Shown: positions 18,995-28,670, counted from the stretch's first letter. The stretch: DNA of 64,000 nucleotides from Thalassotalea eurytherma (GCF_030161415.1 NZ_BSSU01000004.1:206900-270899), one strand, 5' to 3'. The notes: generated by a model from the letters alone, not told the origin. Numbers and translations are program-made.

Positions 18995-19660
18995 ATGCGT
19001 TTATTTGATATTTTATCAGTGCTTTATGAACCAGTTAATCAATTGGATAATCACGAGCATTTGTTGTCATATATTCAACCAAAGCTCAATGAAGATGGCA
19101 CTTGCCCGATCTTTAAAGAAGCAGGTGACAGATATGACCTACGCCAATATGCGGATTCGCCTGAGCAACTTGAGAACTTGCTTGATCTAGTGACTCGACT
19201 CAATCGACTAGTGCGTTGGATTCATAAAAAAACAGACGTTATGTGGTTTGGTATTTATTTGTCTCATGGCGATAAATTAGTGAAATATGTTTATAACGGT
19301 GAAATGTCAAAAGCGGAATTCCCGATTGCTCCTGAATACCTTGATAAATCTATCAATACTCGAGTTATCATGGAGAAACAGCATTATTATATTCCAAATG
19401 TCGATGAACACGATGGTCCATACTATCGTTGTGATGCAAAGGTAAAATCTGAGCTATGTTGCCCTATTTTCGATCCTGATGGCGACGTAATTGGAATTTT
19501 TGATTGTGAAGATCACCGTGTAAATTTCTTTGATGAAAAAATTGACTTTATCCGTACCAAAGTGAAAAAAGCGATTGAAATTTTTCTTGAAGATCATCCT
19601 TATATTACACACTTGGGTTATAAGCATTTTAACCCTGATGCATACAACCCACCTGCTTAG
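18995..19660 (+). CDS. GAF-domain protein
   Basis: 221 residues with a GAF sensor domain over about residues 50-200. Conserved points are RWIHKKTDVMWFGIYL, IPNVDEHDGPYYRCDAKVKSE split around ELCCPIFDPDGDVIGIFDCE, which resembles the free-methionine-sulfoxide-reductase-type GAF pattern although the catalytic Cys set is not obviously complete (CC near residue 153). No output domain is attached. Ligand unknown. Single gene with its own terminator. Confidence 0.75.
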   Translation: MRLFDILSVLYEPVNQLDNHEHLLSYIQPKLNEDGTCPIFKEAGDRYDLRQYADSPEQLENLLDLVTRLNRLVRWIHKKTDVMWFGIYLSHGDKLVKYVYNGEMSKAEFPIAPEYLDKSINTRVIMEKQHYYIPNVDEHDGPYYRCDAKVKSELCCPIFDPDGDVIGIFDCEDHRVNFFDEKIDFIRTKVKKAIEIFLEDHPYITHLGYKHFNPDAYNPPA

Positions 19661-19718
19661 TTAACTTTGAATAGAGTGATTACAGCTAGTTGCAGCATGT
19701 TGCCAAATCACATTCAAT

Positions 19719-19746
19719 AAAAAAGCCCGCTATTTGCGGGCTTTTT
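19719..19746. terminator. Bidirectional terminator
   Basis: AAAAAGCCCGC-TATTT-GCGGGCTTTTT, between the convergent GAF and DapA-like genes. Confidence 0.9.
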
Positions 19747-19773
19747 ATTGTATTTTTTTGCTTTAGCCTAAGA

Positions 19774-20685
19774 TTAAGCTAAATAAGTAAAGTCTTCATC
19801 AGCTAACTGAGTTAACTCGTTTCCAACAAGGTCTTGCATGTCAAAGCCACTCAACAGGTCAACACCTTGTTTACGTTGCTCCGCTGTCAATGAGACATAA
19901 GGCAACCTAAAGATAGGTGCGACAGCGCCAGTCATCGCTAGTGCTGTATTAATCGCAATAGGATTTGGCTCGCAGAATAACCAAGACATTAGCGGCTGTA
20001 TTTTCTCATTCAAAGCCCCAGCATTCTCATCATCCATTAGTTTACGCATAAGACCTGGAGCAATATTAGCAGTAACCGACATTACGCCATGAGACTTAGC
20101 TTTATGACGGCCCTCAAATGCTTCGTCGTCATTACCCGACCAACAAGCAATACCTTTAGCTTCATAGGCTGCAATTCGGTCGTTGCCACCGCATTCTTTC
20201 ATGCCAATAAAGTTTGGGTGATCAGCTATTTTCTCTATCATTTGCGGTGTAACGTCCTGGCCTGTTCTCCCTTCTACGTTATAGATATAAACAGGACCTA
20301 GTGGCAATACTTTCTTAAAGTGCTCAATGACACCTTGATCTGACGTGCGACCGTAATATGGGTTAATTTGCAACGCTGCATCCATACCGCTAGCAAAACC
20401 GTATTCTGTCGCTTTAATCGCTTCTCTTGTATTATTACTGCCCGTGTTACCAATAATTATCAGTTTATCACCAAATTTATTCGCACTATGTGCGATTAAC
20501 ATCAGGTGCTCTTCCCAATTCATTAATTGGCCTTCGCCAGTCGTACCACCAACGATAATGCCTTCAACACCGCCAGCAATCTGCTGCTCAACTAACATAT
20601 CGTATGTTGCTAAATCAATTTCACCTTCAAGGTTGTAGGGTGTTTTTATTGCAGTAATTAAACTTGCTGCCTTTAAGCGCTTCAT
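19774..20685 (-). CDS. Dihydrodipicolinate synthase-family protein, plant type
   Basis: 303 residues from ATG 20685 (a TTG at 20712 is the longer option). An aldolase TIM barrel: Schiff-base Lys in GMKECGGND, Tyr and Arg in YNVEGRTGQD, Thr in GGTTGEGQLM. The strings GTTGEGQLMNWEEH, IGNTGSNNTREAI, NPYYGRT, WSGNDDE and EPNPIAINTALA resemble plant chloroplast DapA far more than E. coli DapA (GTTGES, GTGAN). It probably condenses pyruvate with aspartate semialdehyde in lysine synthesis, but a second dapA may exist elsewhere. Lies downstream of two unknown genes on the same strand. Confidence 0.85.
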   Translation of the reverse strand: MKRLKAASLITAIKTPYNLEGEIDLATYDMLVEQQIAGGVEGIIVGGTTGEGQLMNWEEHLMLIAHSANKFGDKLIIIGNTGSNNTREAIKATEYGFASGMDAALQINPYYGRTSDQGVIEHFKKVLPLGPVYIYNVEGRTGQDVTPQMIEKIADHPNFIGMKECGGNDRIAAYEAKGIACWSGNDDEAFEGRHKAKSHGVMSVTANIAPGLMRKLMDDENAGALNEKIQPLMSWLFCEPNPIAINTALAMTGAVAPIFRLPYVSLTAEQRKQGVDLLSGFDMQDLVGNELTQLADEDFTYLA

Positions 20686-20705
20686 CTTGTTCTCATTTTT
20701 TTGAA

Positions 20706-21098
20706 TTAACAAATCCCAACGTTTTGACTTAAACGTCGTAATACATATTCTTCTTTCGTCTCAACATGCTGATAAACAAATGCATGACTATCGAGAGATT
20801 TTACTTGGTAGGCATGATAATTGTTTTCGTCATTAAGATCAGCCGCAAAATGCTCATTTTCAATAAATTCACTTTTGGTTATTGTAAAGTGAATATTACC
20901 AACAAGGCCCCAATCGCCATATTCGATGATTTCTTCAATCACTTCGCCCTGGGAGTTTTGTCTAACAAATTTAAACTCAAAGCTACCATCTGCTGCTAAA
21001 TGTGCAAACTCGCTCATGCTATCGCCCCGTTCATCAATGCCTGTGGAAAACCACTCACCAATAAGCAAATCGCGACTATATTTTTCTACTGTTCCCAC
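20706..21098 (-). CDS. Hypothetical protein, 130 residues
   Basis: No signal peptide; predicted beta-rich soluble domain with alternating strands (SFEFKFVRQNSQGEVIEEII, then WGLVGNIHFTITKSEF), a pattern seen in lipocalin-like or DUF domains, but I do not recognise it. The start is GTG and overlaps the end of the upstream solute-binding gene by 13 bp, so the two are translationally linked. The DapA-like gene follows 20 bp later. Confidence 0.6.
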   Translation of the reverse strand: MGTVEKYSRDLLIGEWFSTGIDERGDSMSEFAHLAADGSFEFKFVRQNSQGEVIEEIIEYGDWGLVGNIHFTITKSEFIENEHFAADLNDENNYHAYQVKSLDSHAFVYQHVETKEEYVLRRLSQNVGIC

Positions 21099-21874
21099 GG
21101 TTCTTTTATCTCGTATTTCTGTTTTAACATTTGAATCAACTGCTTTTCTTGTTTCACAAATTCATTAAACTCACGAATAATTTCAGGGTAAGTATTCGTT
21201 GAAAGATGGTAGGTATATTGCTCGTGAAAGATATTTTTTGCTAGTACAATTTCGCCTGACTTATTCAATTTTTTAAGCTGATACCGAATCACGTTTTCAT
21301 CAATATTCGTTGCTTGGACATTTTTAACTAAAAGATGGCGAACAATACTCACTGGCGTTGGCTCTTCATGCAGCTCCACTTTCTTCTCAGCGATTAAATC
21401 GAGCCATAAGGTTGGATAAAAATCTCTAATTGTCATTAACGTTTTAACCTCTAAACGTGTTAGATCCTTTTTAGATTTATGGACATAAGTTCCTGCTAAC
21501 AACCTAAGAACAGGTTCACTAAAGGTTAAATCAAGAGACTTTCCGCCGTCTGCTCGCCAGCGCATATTATCAGGAAATTTAAAATCAATATTATGATCAA
21601 TAAACCATTTATCAAATCGCTTTATTGGCAGCGGAACAAATCGATACTTATATTGTTTATATTCAAAAAATGCCGTTAGCAGATCAAATGCAAAACTCGG
21701 TTGATTGGGGTGCTTAGAGTTAAAATTGAATAAGGGAAAATAATTAACATCCTCTACGCCAATCACATATTCAATGTGCTTATTTGCATTAGCAAGGGCA
21801 GGAAAAATCATGCACATAACACTTATGCCTATCAACAGCAAAGCACATAGTTTTTTCCTTAAAAGCATCCGCAT
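21086..21874 (-). CDS. Periplasmic solute-binding-like protein
   Basis: 262 residues from ATG 21874, which has GGAAG five bases upstream. Signal peptide RKKLCALLLIGISVMCMIFP with cleavage near ALANA. The mature part follows the type 3 extracellular solute-binding layout: EYVIGVEDVNYFPLF, then FAFDLLTAFFEYKQYKYRFV, and a late NTYPEIIREFNEFVK. No transporter gene is adjacent, which is common for this branch in Alteromonadales. Ligand unknown. First gene of a probable three-gene run ending in the DapA-like gene. Confidence 0.75.
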   Translation of the reverse strand: MRMLLRKKLCALLLIGISVMCMIFPALANANKHIEYVIGVEDVNYFPLFNFNSKHPNQPSFAFDLLTAFFEYKQYKYRFVPLPIKRFDKWFIDHNIDFKFPDNMRWRADGGKSLDLTFSEPVLRLLAGTYVHKSKKDLTRLEVKTLMTIRDFYPTLWLDLIAEKKVELHEEPTPVSIVRHLLVKNVQATNIDENVIRYQLKKLNKSGEIVLAKNIFHEQYTYHLSTNTYPEIIREFNEFVKQEKQLIQMLKQKYEIKEPWEQ

Positions 21875-22024
21875 AAAGTCTTCCAAACGAGTGAAATAAA
21901 CCGTTTAAATAGTAGCATTAAGGTGAGACAGTCAGCAAAATTAATCGATGAAATTCAATTGCTAAATATGGTTATTTAAGTGCTAATCACCTAAAGTAGC
22001 ACCAACGAGAAATAAGGATACGTA

Positions 22025-23326
22025 ATGACCAAGTTAAATGTACAACTGTTGATGACTGGCAATGAGCTAATGACAGGCGATATTGTTGACAGCAACTCAG
22101 CCTTTATCGCAAACGAGTTTAAAAACATTGGCGTCACTATTACACGAAAAATTACTGTTGCTGATGATTTAGCCATACTTACAGCTGAAATTTCACAGAT
22201 ATCACAACAAAGCGATTTACTTATTATTAATGGTGGTTTAGGTCCCACGACCGATGACCTTACCGCTCAAGCCCTAGCTAGCGCAGCAAACTTGCCAATT
22301 GAAGAGCATCCTAACGCACTGGAACATTTAACCACTTGGTGTGCAAAAAGAAATGCAAAGTTATCTGCGGCCAACTTAAAGCAAGCATTGTTGCCAAAAG
22401 GTTGTGATATTGTCGCTAATAGCATCGGCTCTGCGGTCGGATTTTCTCTAACGATAAATAATTGCCTTATTATTTGTACACCAGGTGTGCCAAAAGAATT
22501 AAAACTGATGGTACGCGATGAAATAACACCTACGGTGAAAAACCTTATCGGTGACAGTAGTCAAATATTTACCAAGCGTATGCAAGTTTTTGGTTACGGT
22601 GAATCAGGCCTACAACAACTGATAAGTGATAAGCTACCTCAATGGCCCGAGCAACTTGAAATAGGTTTTCGTGCATCAATGCCGCTATTAGAATTAAAAG
22701 TAACCTATTCTAGTGCGTTCCCTTCAGACGAAAGAGATCTTTGGTTAGCGCAACTTGAGAGCTTGCTAGAGCATCATATTGTTCACCATATTACCAACCG
22801 ACCAATATCGTTAGCTGAGCAAGTTAATCAGCTGTTGTCTTCAAATAACCTGACGTTAACGACGGCTGAATCCTGCACAGGCGGGCTGATTGCTAGCCAA
22901 ATAACACAAGTATCAGGCGCATCTCAGAACTTCCACGCTGGTTTTGTCACCTATTCAAATGACATGAAAAGCAAATTGCTCAACGTCAACAAAACGACGT
23001 TAGAAGAGTATGGCGCCGTTAGCGAGCATACCGTGATTGAAATGCTTAAAGGTGCTTTAGCGATATCAGGTGCTGAATTAGGTATTGCGGTATCAGGCAT
23101 TGCTGGGCCTACAGGCGGAACAGATGACAAACCAGTAGGAACCGTTTGGATTGCATGGGGAAATCACACTCATCTCAACACGGTGGAGTGCTTAATTCCT
23201 GGCACACGCTGGTATTTTCAGCAGGCAGTTTGTGCAATTACCCTTGATTTAATAAGAAGGTTTATCTTAAATATTAAAGATACACCGCGTTATTTAGTTG
23301 ATAGGGCTCCAAAGCATATAAAATAA
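22025..23326 (+). CDS. cinA: CinA-family NMN deamidase
   Basis: 433 residues. The N-terminal MoCF-biosynthesis-like domain (about 1-170) has LLMTGNELMTGDIVDSNS and INGGLGPTTDDLT; the C-terminal CinA/PncC domain (about 270-430) has TTAESCTGGLIAS and GIAVSGIAGPTGGTDDKPVG. PncC-type domains hydrolyse nicotinamide mononucleotide to nicotinic acid mononucleotide; the N-terminal domain of some members is an ADP-ribose pyrophosphatase. Single gene, RBS AAGGA. Confidence 0.93.
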   Translation: MTKLNVQLLMTGNELMTGDIVDSNSAFIANEFKNIGVTITRKITVADDLAILTAEISQISQQSDLLIINGGLGPTTDDLTAQALASAANLPIEEHPNALEHLTTWCAKRNAKLSAANLKQALLPKGCDIVANSIGSAVGFSLTINNCLIICTPGVPKELKLMVRDEITPTVKNLIGDSSQIFTKRMQVFGYGESGLQQLISDKLPQWPEQLEIGFRASMPLLELKVTYSSAFPSDERDLWLAQLESLLEHHIVHHITNRPISLAEQVNQLLSSNNLTLTTAESCTGGLIASQITQVSGASQNFHAGFVTYSNDMKSKLLNVNKTTLEEYGAVSEHTVIEMLKGALAISGAELGIAVSGIAGPTGGTDDKPVGTVWIAWGNHTHLNTVECLIPGTRWYFQQAVCAITLDLIRRFILNIKDTPRYLVDRAPKHIK

Positions 23327-23508
23327 CTGAGAAAATTTTATTAACGTTTCAACGTATTTTTAACGATATATAAGATTACTCATTGCTTAACACCTAATTT
23401 ATTTATATATTCATAAAGTTAAGCAAGCCGGAGCTGTTAAATATATGTAACGAGGTTACAATGTAATTAGCCGCAATTAAGGCCCAAACTTTATCGTGGA
23501 GCACTATT

Positions 23509-23835
23509 TTGTTAGATAAAAACTTTATCACTAGTGGTCGAAACACCATTATCCATAAAATCAGAAAAATTGATTTAATCATTATCAATGGCAACCATAA
23601 GCCAGTTATCGTTACTCATACAGGCTTATCTGAATATACTGGTATTATTCCAGGAAAAAAATCTGAGGCTAAGAAGGCCTACCAAGAAGTCATTGATTTA
23701 ACATCTATTGATATTTTTGGTGAAGAGAAAAAGCTTGTTTTTGTTCAAGCTCTCGACAATAAAGAATATAAAATTGATTACACCAAGGAAAATACACCAG
23801 CTTTTATTAAGATTCATCAAGAGAATTATATTTAG
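23509..23835 (+). CDS. Hypothetical protein, 108 residues, before fapA-like gene
   Basis: The start is TTG with a well-placed GGAG seven bases upstream, which supports it. The sequence is soluble, with strands IDLIIINGNHKPVIVTHTGL and KKLVFVQALDNKEYKIDY around a short helix. I recognise no family. It ends 28 bp before the DUF342 gene and probably shares its transcript. Confidence 0.6.
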   Translation: MLDKNFITSGRNTIIHKIRKIDLIIINGNHKPVIVTHTGLSEYTGIIPGKKSEAKKAYQEVIDLTSIDIFGEEKKLVFVQALDNKEYKIDYTKENTPAFIKIHQENYI

Positions 23836-23863
23836 AAAGCTAGGTCTTTAGAGGTATTGATAA

Positions 23864-25552
23864 ATGACCACAGCGAGTTTAGTCAGTAACAAGAAAAATA
23901 ATATAGATCTCGTACTAACTCCAAACAAGTCTAGCGCGCCAATATCAGAGCTTGATATTTATGATTTAGTAGAAAGCTCTGAATATGGGGTTCTGCAACT
24001 AGTAAAAAATAACGTTAAAAATGCTATTGCAGAGCTAAATGACGTTTTAAAATCGTTACAAGAAAACCAAACTGGCAGAGAAATTCGCTACGAGATTTTA
24101 GTGCGTATAGACGCGACTATTCAAATTAAAATCGATAGTGACGATATGCAAGCCAGTGCCGAAATTACGGCAGCCCAAGGCGGTGCGCATCTTTCGGCTA
24201 AAGGCATTTTAAATGCGGCGAAAGAGCAAGGCGTAATAAAAGGCTTCATCAAAGAACAACTTATCGCTCTTGCACAAGCCGGCGCTAGAGCAAAACCTTC
24301 TACTCAAGTCACTAAAATAATAGCTAAAGGAAAGCCTGCTATTAAGGGCAAAGACACCAAAATAAAAATGTTGGTGGAAAGTGCTCAATCACGCGTACTT
24401 AGACCACAAGCTCGAGAAGACGGTACGGTAGATATGCGTAATTTAGGCGACATTATTTGTGTTAAAGTTGGCGATCCTTTAGCACAACGCATCCCTTTTA
24501 CGCTCGGCATCAAAGGTTACACGGTAAAAGGCAAAGATTTAGAACCCTTACCCGGTGAAGATTGCCAGATAGAAATAGGTGAAGGTACGGTACTGAGTCC
24601 TAAAAACAACAATGTACTTATCTCAACATTGGTTGGTTTACCAAAAGTGATCGACAATGGCATGTCAGTTGAAAAGGTCTATAAAGTTAACAATGTTGAT
24701 GTTGGCTCAGGGCATATCAAATTTGAAGGCAACGTTATCATTGAAGGCGATGTCAAAGAAAGCATGAAAGTCATCGCGTCGGGCGATATCACCGTTGGTG
24801 GTTTTGTTGAATCAGCAACACTAGAAGCAGGTGGCGACGTTATTATTCAAAAAGGTATTATTGGTAGAAAGCAAGAAGTTGAAACCAATAACGTTGATGA
24901 TATCAAAATGTCGGCATTTATTAGTGCTAAAGGCAATATTCATGCTACTTACAGCCAATATACTGAGCTCGTTGCCGGCAAAGATATTACGATAGAAAAC
25001 CAACTTATGCATAGCATCATTACCTTAGACGGTAAACTATGGGTAGGGCAAGAAGACAAACTCAACGGTAAGTTAATTGCTGGTCATATTAGTGCTGGTA
25101 CGTCAGTTCACGCTGGTAGTATCGGTGCATCTGCAGGTTCAAACACCTACATTACTTTCGACAAACAGGTGAAAAAATACAAACAACGTATTGAAGCCAT
25201 TGATGAAAAAATTAATGACGAAATCGAAAAAACGCAAGAGTTAAGAGGTGCTGCAGAGCGTTTACGACAGTTGCCTCAAGAACGCGCTGATAAAGATATG
25301 TTGGCAAAAGTTGTCAAAACTTATCAACATCATGCTAGCACCTTAGGTGATCTTCACAACGATAAAGAACGCGAAGAGCAAGCCTTACAATTTTTCATGG
25401 AAAGTGTTTATGTTGAAGGACGCGAACATATTTACCATGGCGTAGAAGTGCGAGTTGGTGATTTCGTGGAACGCAGTCGTCGTGAATATGGTCCAAGTAA
25501 AATATTTTATAGTGAACGTAAAGTTATTATTGATCCAATCGTAAATAATTAG
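23864..25552 (+). CDS. FapA/DUF342-family polymer-forming beta-helix protein
   Basis: 562 residues. An N-terminal domain (about 1-180) with a basic linker precedes the DUF342 core (about 190-430): GDIICVKVGDPLAQRIPFTLGI, then repeated right-handed turns such as GHIKFEGNVIIEGDVKESM and SGDITVGGFVESATLEAGGD. A coiled coil (about 440-510; IEAIDEKINDEIEKTQ) leads to a C-terminal beta part. In Vibrio, FapA affects flagellar assembly and placement; here there is no flagellar gene nearby. Bactofilin-like roles are possible. Follows the 108-residue gene. Confidence 0.85.
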   Translation: MTTASLVSNKKNNIDLVLTPNKSSAPISELDIYDLVESSEYGVLQLVKNNVKNAIAELNDVLKSLQENQTGREIRYEILVRIDATIQIKIDSDDMQASAEITAAQGGAHLSAKGILNAAKEQGVIKGFIKEQLIALAQAGARAKPSTQVTKIIAKGKPAIKGKDTKIKMLVESAQSRVLRPQAREDGTVDMRNLGDIICVKVGDPLAQRIPFTLGIKGYTVKGKDLEPLPGEDCQIEIGEGTVLSPKNNNVLISTLVGLPKVIDNGMSVEKVYKVNNVDVGSGHIKFEGNVIIEGDVKESMKVIASGDITVGGFVESATLEAGGDVIIQKGIIGRKQEVETNNVDDIKMSAFISAKGNIHATYSQYTELVAGKDITIENQLMHSIITLDGKLWVGQEDKLNGKLIAGHISAGTSVHAGSIGASAGSNTYITFDKQVKKYKQRIEAIDEKINDEIEKTQELRGAAERLRQLPQERADKDMLAKVVKTYQHHASTLGDLHNDKEREEQALQFFMESVYVEGREHIYHGVEVRVGDFVERSRREYGPSKIFYSERKVIIDPIVNN

Positions 25553-25634
25553 CGCTTTAGCTCATTTTCACTAAATTTGTTTGTCGAAATCGATTAAGTT
25601 TTGCTATTCTGCAAAAAAATTCTTGGTGATTTTA

Positions 25635-26417
25635 ATGAAATTTGTCCGTGCTTTTACACTTGCTTTGCCACTCGTAGCTTCTCCTGTTTTTGCTGAGCAC
25701 TGCTCTGTTAATTTTAACTATGGTGTGATTATCGATCCTATTCATATTCGCACTTTAGACAAAGGCATAACAAAAGTTCAAATCACCAACAATAACCAGC
25801 TTTTTATTCATGGAAGACAAGTTCAATTAACGCCTAAACAAAAAGAATCATTATCTTTATACAGCAATGGCATTCGTGAACATGTTCCTGAAATTGTATC
25901 TATTGCTATCGAAGGTGTTGATATCGGCTTAAAAGCCGTCAATAAGCTTGTTGGCGGTTTAACTGGTGAGAACAGTGAGTCGCACCAGAAACTACAAGAA
26001 AATTTTGATGAGCTGCATTCGCGCATGCGCCGCCGCTTTAATCATTCAGACGACAGCTATTATGTTGCACCACAAGATTTTAACGATTTTGATGAAATTT
26101 TTGCCGGTGAATTTGAACAAGAAATTAAACAAATCGTTTCTGCCTCTGTTGGCACTATTTTGCTTGCAGTAGGTAAAGCCATGACAGCACAAGAAGAAGG
26201 CGAAATGGAAGATCGCATGGCGAACTTTGATCAGCACCTGTCAGAGCTAGGTGCAGAAATAGAGCTTGATATCAGCGAAAAAACGAAAGTCATTGAAACT
26301 AAAGCAAGTCAATTCTGTACCAAGCTAATAGAGCTCGATGATAGAGAAACACAGCTTCAACAACAAATCCCAGAGTTACTGCCTTACAACTTAATATCTA
26401 CTGATAACAAACATTAA
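25635..26417 (+). CDS. YggN-like DUF2884 exported protein
   Basis: 260 residues from ATG 25635, which has GGTGA five bases upstream and gives a clean signal peptide (FVRAFTLALPLVASPVFA); an upstream frame start at 25581 would bury it. The mature part CSVNFNYGVIIDPIHIR, then GIREHVPEIVSIAIEGVDIG, is diagnostic of the YggN family. The second half is helical and acidic. Periplasmic, function unknown. Confidence 0.85.
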   Translation: MKFVRAFTLALPLVASPVFAEHCSVNFNYGVIIDPIHIRTLDKGITKVQITNNNQLFIHGRQVQLTPKQKESLSLYSNGIREHVPEIVSIAIEGVDIGLKAVNKLVGGLTGENSESHQKLQENFDELHSRMRRRFNHSDDSYYVAPQDFNDFDEIFAGEFEQEIKQIVSASVGTILLAVGKAMTAQEEGEMEDRMANFDQHLSELGAEIELDISEKTKVIETKASQFCTKLIELDDRETQLQQQIPELLPYNLISTDNKH

Positions 26418-26442
26418 AAAAGGAGCCAATTGGCTCCTTTTT
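26418..26442. terminator. Bidirectional terminator
   Basis: AGGAGCCAATTGGCTCCT is a perfect palindrome flanked by A and T tracts, directly after the YggN-like stop and facing the peptidase gene. Confidence 0.9.
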
Positions 26443-26462
26443 ACTATTGTAGGCTTAACTGC

Positions 26463-28670
26463 TTATTTTTTTGGAAGCGGAAAGCCGCGATCACGCATCA
26501 ATGCATCAACTTTAGCGTCTCGACCTCTAAAAGCGCGGTAAGCTTCAGCTGGATCAACAGCGTTTCTCACACTAAATAAGTGTTCAACGAGCTTAGCTGC
26601 AACTTCTTTATCGTAAAAGCCACCAGGTGCTTCTTTGAATGCTTCAGCGGCATCAGACGTCAACACTTCAGCCCACATATAGCCGTAGTATGCTGCCGAA
26701 TAACCTTCACCAGAGAACACGTGACCAAAATGTGGTGTTCTGTGACGCATCACAATTGAATCCGGCATGTCCATACCTTTCAAAGTGTCGCGCTCAAACG
26801 AGTCAGGATCAATATTTGCTGGATCTGTGGTATGCAGCTTCATATCAATTAATGCTGATGCTAAGTACTCAGTCGTTTTAAAACCTTCATTAAACGTTGA
26901 AGCTTTTTTGATTTTCGCTACCAACTCAGCAGGAATACGTTCGCCAGTTTTGTAGTGAACAAGGTATTGATCAATGACTTCATCAGTCGTTAACCAACGT
27001 TCTAGTAATTGAGATTGGAATTCAGTGTAATCACGAACACCGCCATTTAATGTTGGGTAAGCAACATTAGAGGCTAAAAAGTGAAGTGCGTGACCAAATT
27101 CGTGGAAATAGGTTTCTGCATCATCCCATGAAATTAATGTTGGTTCGCCGGCCGCACCTTTAACAAAGTTCGAGTTGTTTGACGATAAGACATTTGTTTT
27201 ACCATCAAAGGTTGTGAAGCTTCGGTATGTTGTTGCCCATGCACCTGAACGCTTACCTGTGCGAGAAAACGGATCTAAGTACCATAATCCAATATGCTCA
27301 CCCGATGTTTTATCGGTAACTTCCCAAACACTGACATCTTCGTGAAAAACAGGAACCGAGCCTTTCTCTACAGGCTTAAAATCAAAGTTAAATAAACGAC
27401 CTGCAACATAAAACATTGCTTCACGTAATTTGTCTAACTGTAGATATTGTTTCACTTCATCTGAATCAAGATCATATTTCTGCTTACGCACTTTCTCAGC
27501 GTAATAGCGGTAATCCCAAGGCTCAATTTTTTCAATGCCATGTAACTCTTTACCAAGAGCAAGCATATCAGCAACTTCTTCATCAACACGGGCAATCGCT
27601 GCAGGCCACACTTGCTCCATCAAGTTCATCGCATTTTCAGGCGTTTTCGCCATACGATCTTCTAAACGCCAAGCAGCATAGTTTTTGTAACCTAATAACC
27701 CAACACGTTCATGACGTAGTGTTAAAATTTCTTTGATAATAGCGTTGTTATCAAACTCATCGCCATTGTCGCCACGGTTGTAATAGGTTTCCCATACTTT
27801 TTTGCGTAGTTCACGATCATCAGAGTAAGTTAAGAACGGGTCCATAGAAGAGCGAGTATTGGTAATTGCATACTTACCTTCTTCCCCTTTTGATGTCGCA
27901 GCACCTGCTGCAGCCGCTTTCACTGAATCAGGTAAACCACTTAATTGAGACTCTTCCAAAAACAAGACATAGTTTTCTTCATCAGCTAATACATTGTTTG
28001 AAAATTTCGTATGTAGCTGAGCTAAACGCTGGTTTATATCTGCATAACGCTTCTTGTCTTCTTCATTAAGCGTTGCACCATTTTGTGCAAATGAATTATA
28101 GGTTAACCAAGTCACGCGCTGTTGATCTTTGCGTAACTCATCAAAACCTTCTCCTTTATAAACCGCTGAAATACGTTCAAATAGTTTCGCGTTTTGGTTA
28201 ATTTTAGAGAAGAAAGTTGATAACTTTGGCGCCATTTCTTGCTGAATAGCACGAAACTCTGCACTTGAACGGTTTGCGCTCCAAATACCCCAGTAAGTGA
28301 ATAAGCGGTCTAGTTCTGCGCCTGAACGCTCCATCGCAACAATCGTATTTTCAAACGTTGCCGCGGCTTCGTTATTTGCAATCGCGTCAATTTCCGTTAA
28401 CTGCATTGCCATTGCTTCTTCTAATGCAGGAATTAACCCTTTAAGTTCGACTTTGTCAAAAGCAGGTACGCCTTCAAATGGACCTGTCCATTCTGCTAGA
28501 AGTAAGTCTTTTGCTGCTTGCACATCAGCGGCTAAGGTAGGCGCTGATTCCTGAGCAGTTTCAGCTTTTACGGCAGGCTGTTCAACCGTTTCATTTTTTG
28601 TTGTGCTTTCACTGCAGGCGACTAAGGCACCTGACAAGATCATCGCACTAAAAAGCTTATTAAATTTCAT
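26463..28670 (-). CDS. M3-family peptidyl-dipeptidase, lipoprotein (Dcp-like)
   Basis: 735 residues. The N-terminus MKFNKLFSAMILSGALVAC has a lipobox (LVAC), so it is exported and lipid-anchored, followed by a low-complexity linker of about 40 residues. The M3 zinc site is ETYFHEFGHALHFL near residue 495, with the downstream Glu in a FQSQLLERW context. It removes dipeptides from the C-terminus of peptides. E. coli Dcp is soluble; lipoprotein forms are common in marine gammaproteobacteria. Monocistronic. Confidence 0.93.
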   Translation of the reverse strand: MKFNKLFSAMILSGALVACSESTTKNETVEQPAVKAETAQESAPTLAADVQAAKDLLLAEWTGPFEGVPAFDKVELKGLIPALEEAMAMQLTEIDAIANNEAAATFENTIVAMERSGAELDRLFTYWGIWSANRSSAEFRAIQQEMAPKLSTFFSKINQNAKLFERISAVYKGEGFDELRKDQQRVTWLTYNSFAQNGATLNEEDKKRYADINQRLAQLHTKFSNNVLADEENYVLFLEESQLSGLPDSVKAAAAGAATSKGEEGKYAITNTRSSMDPFLTYSDDRELRKKVWETYYNRGDNGDEFDNNAIIKEILTLRHERVGLLGYKNYAAWRLEDRMAKTPENAMNLMEQVWPAAIARVDEEVADMLALGKELHGIEKIEPWDYRYYAEKVRKQKYDLDSDEVKQYLQLDKLREAMFYVAGRLFNFDFKPVEKGSVPVFHEDVSVWEVTDKTSGEHIGLWYLDPFSRTGKRSGAWATTYRSFTTFDGKTNVLSSNNSNFVKGAAGEPTLISWDDAETYFHEFGHALHFLASNVAYPTLNGGVRDYTEFQSQLLERWLTTDEVIDQYLVHYKTGERIPAELVAKIKKASTFNEGFKTTEYLASALIDMKLHTTDPANIDPDSFERDTLKGMDMPDSIVMRHRTPHFGHVFSGEGYSAAYYGYMWAEVLTSDAAEAFKEAPGGFYDKEVAAKLVEHLFSVRNAVDPAEAYRAFRGRDAKVDALMRDRGFPLPKK

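Noticed and set aside
27416..27736. 106-residue plus-strand ORF inside the M3 peptidase gene
   Set aside because: Antisense shadow of a well-supported gene.
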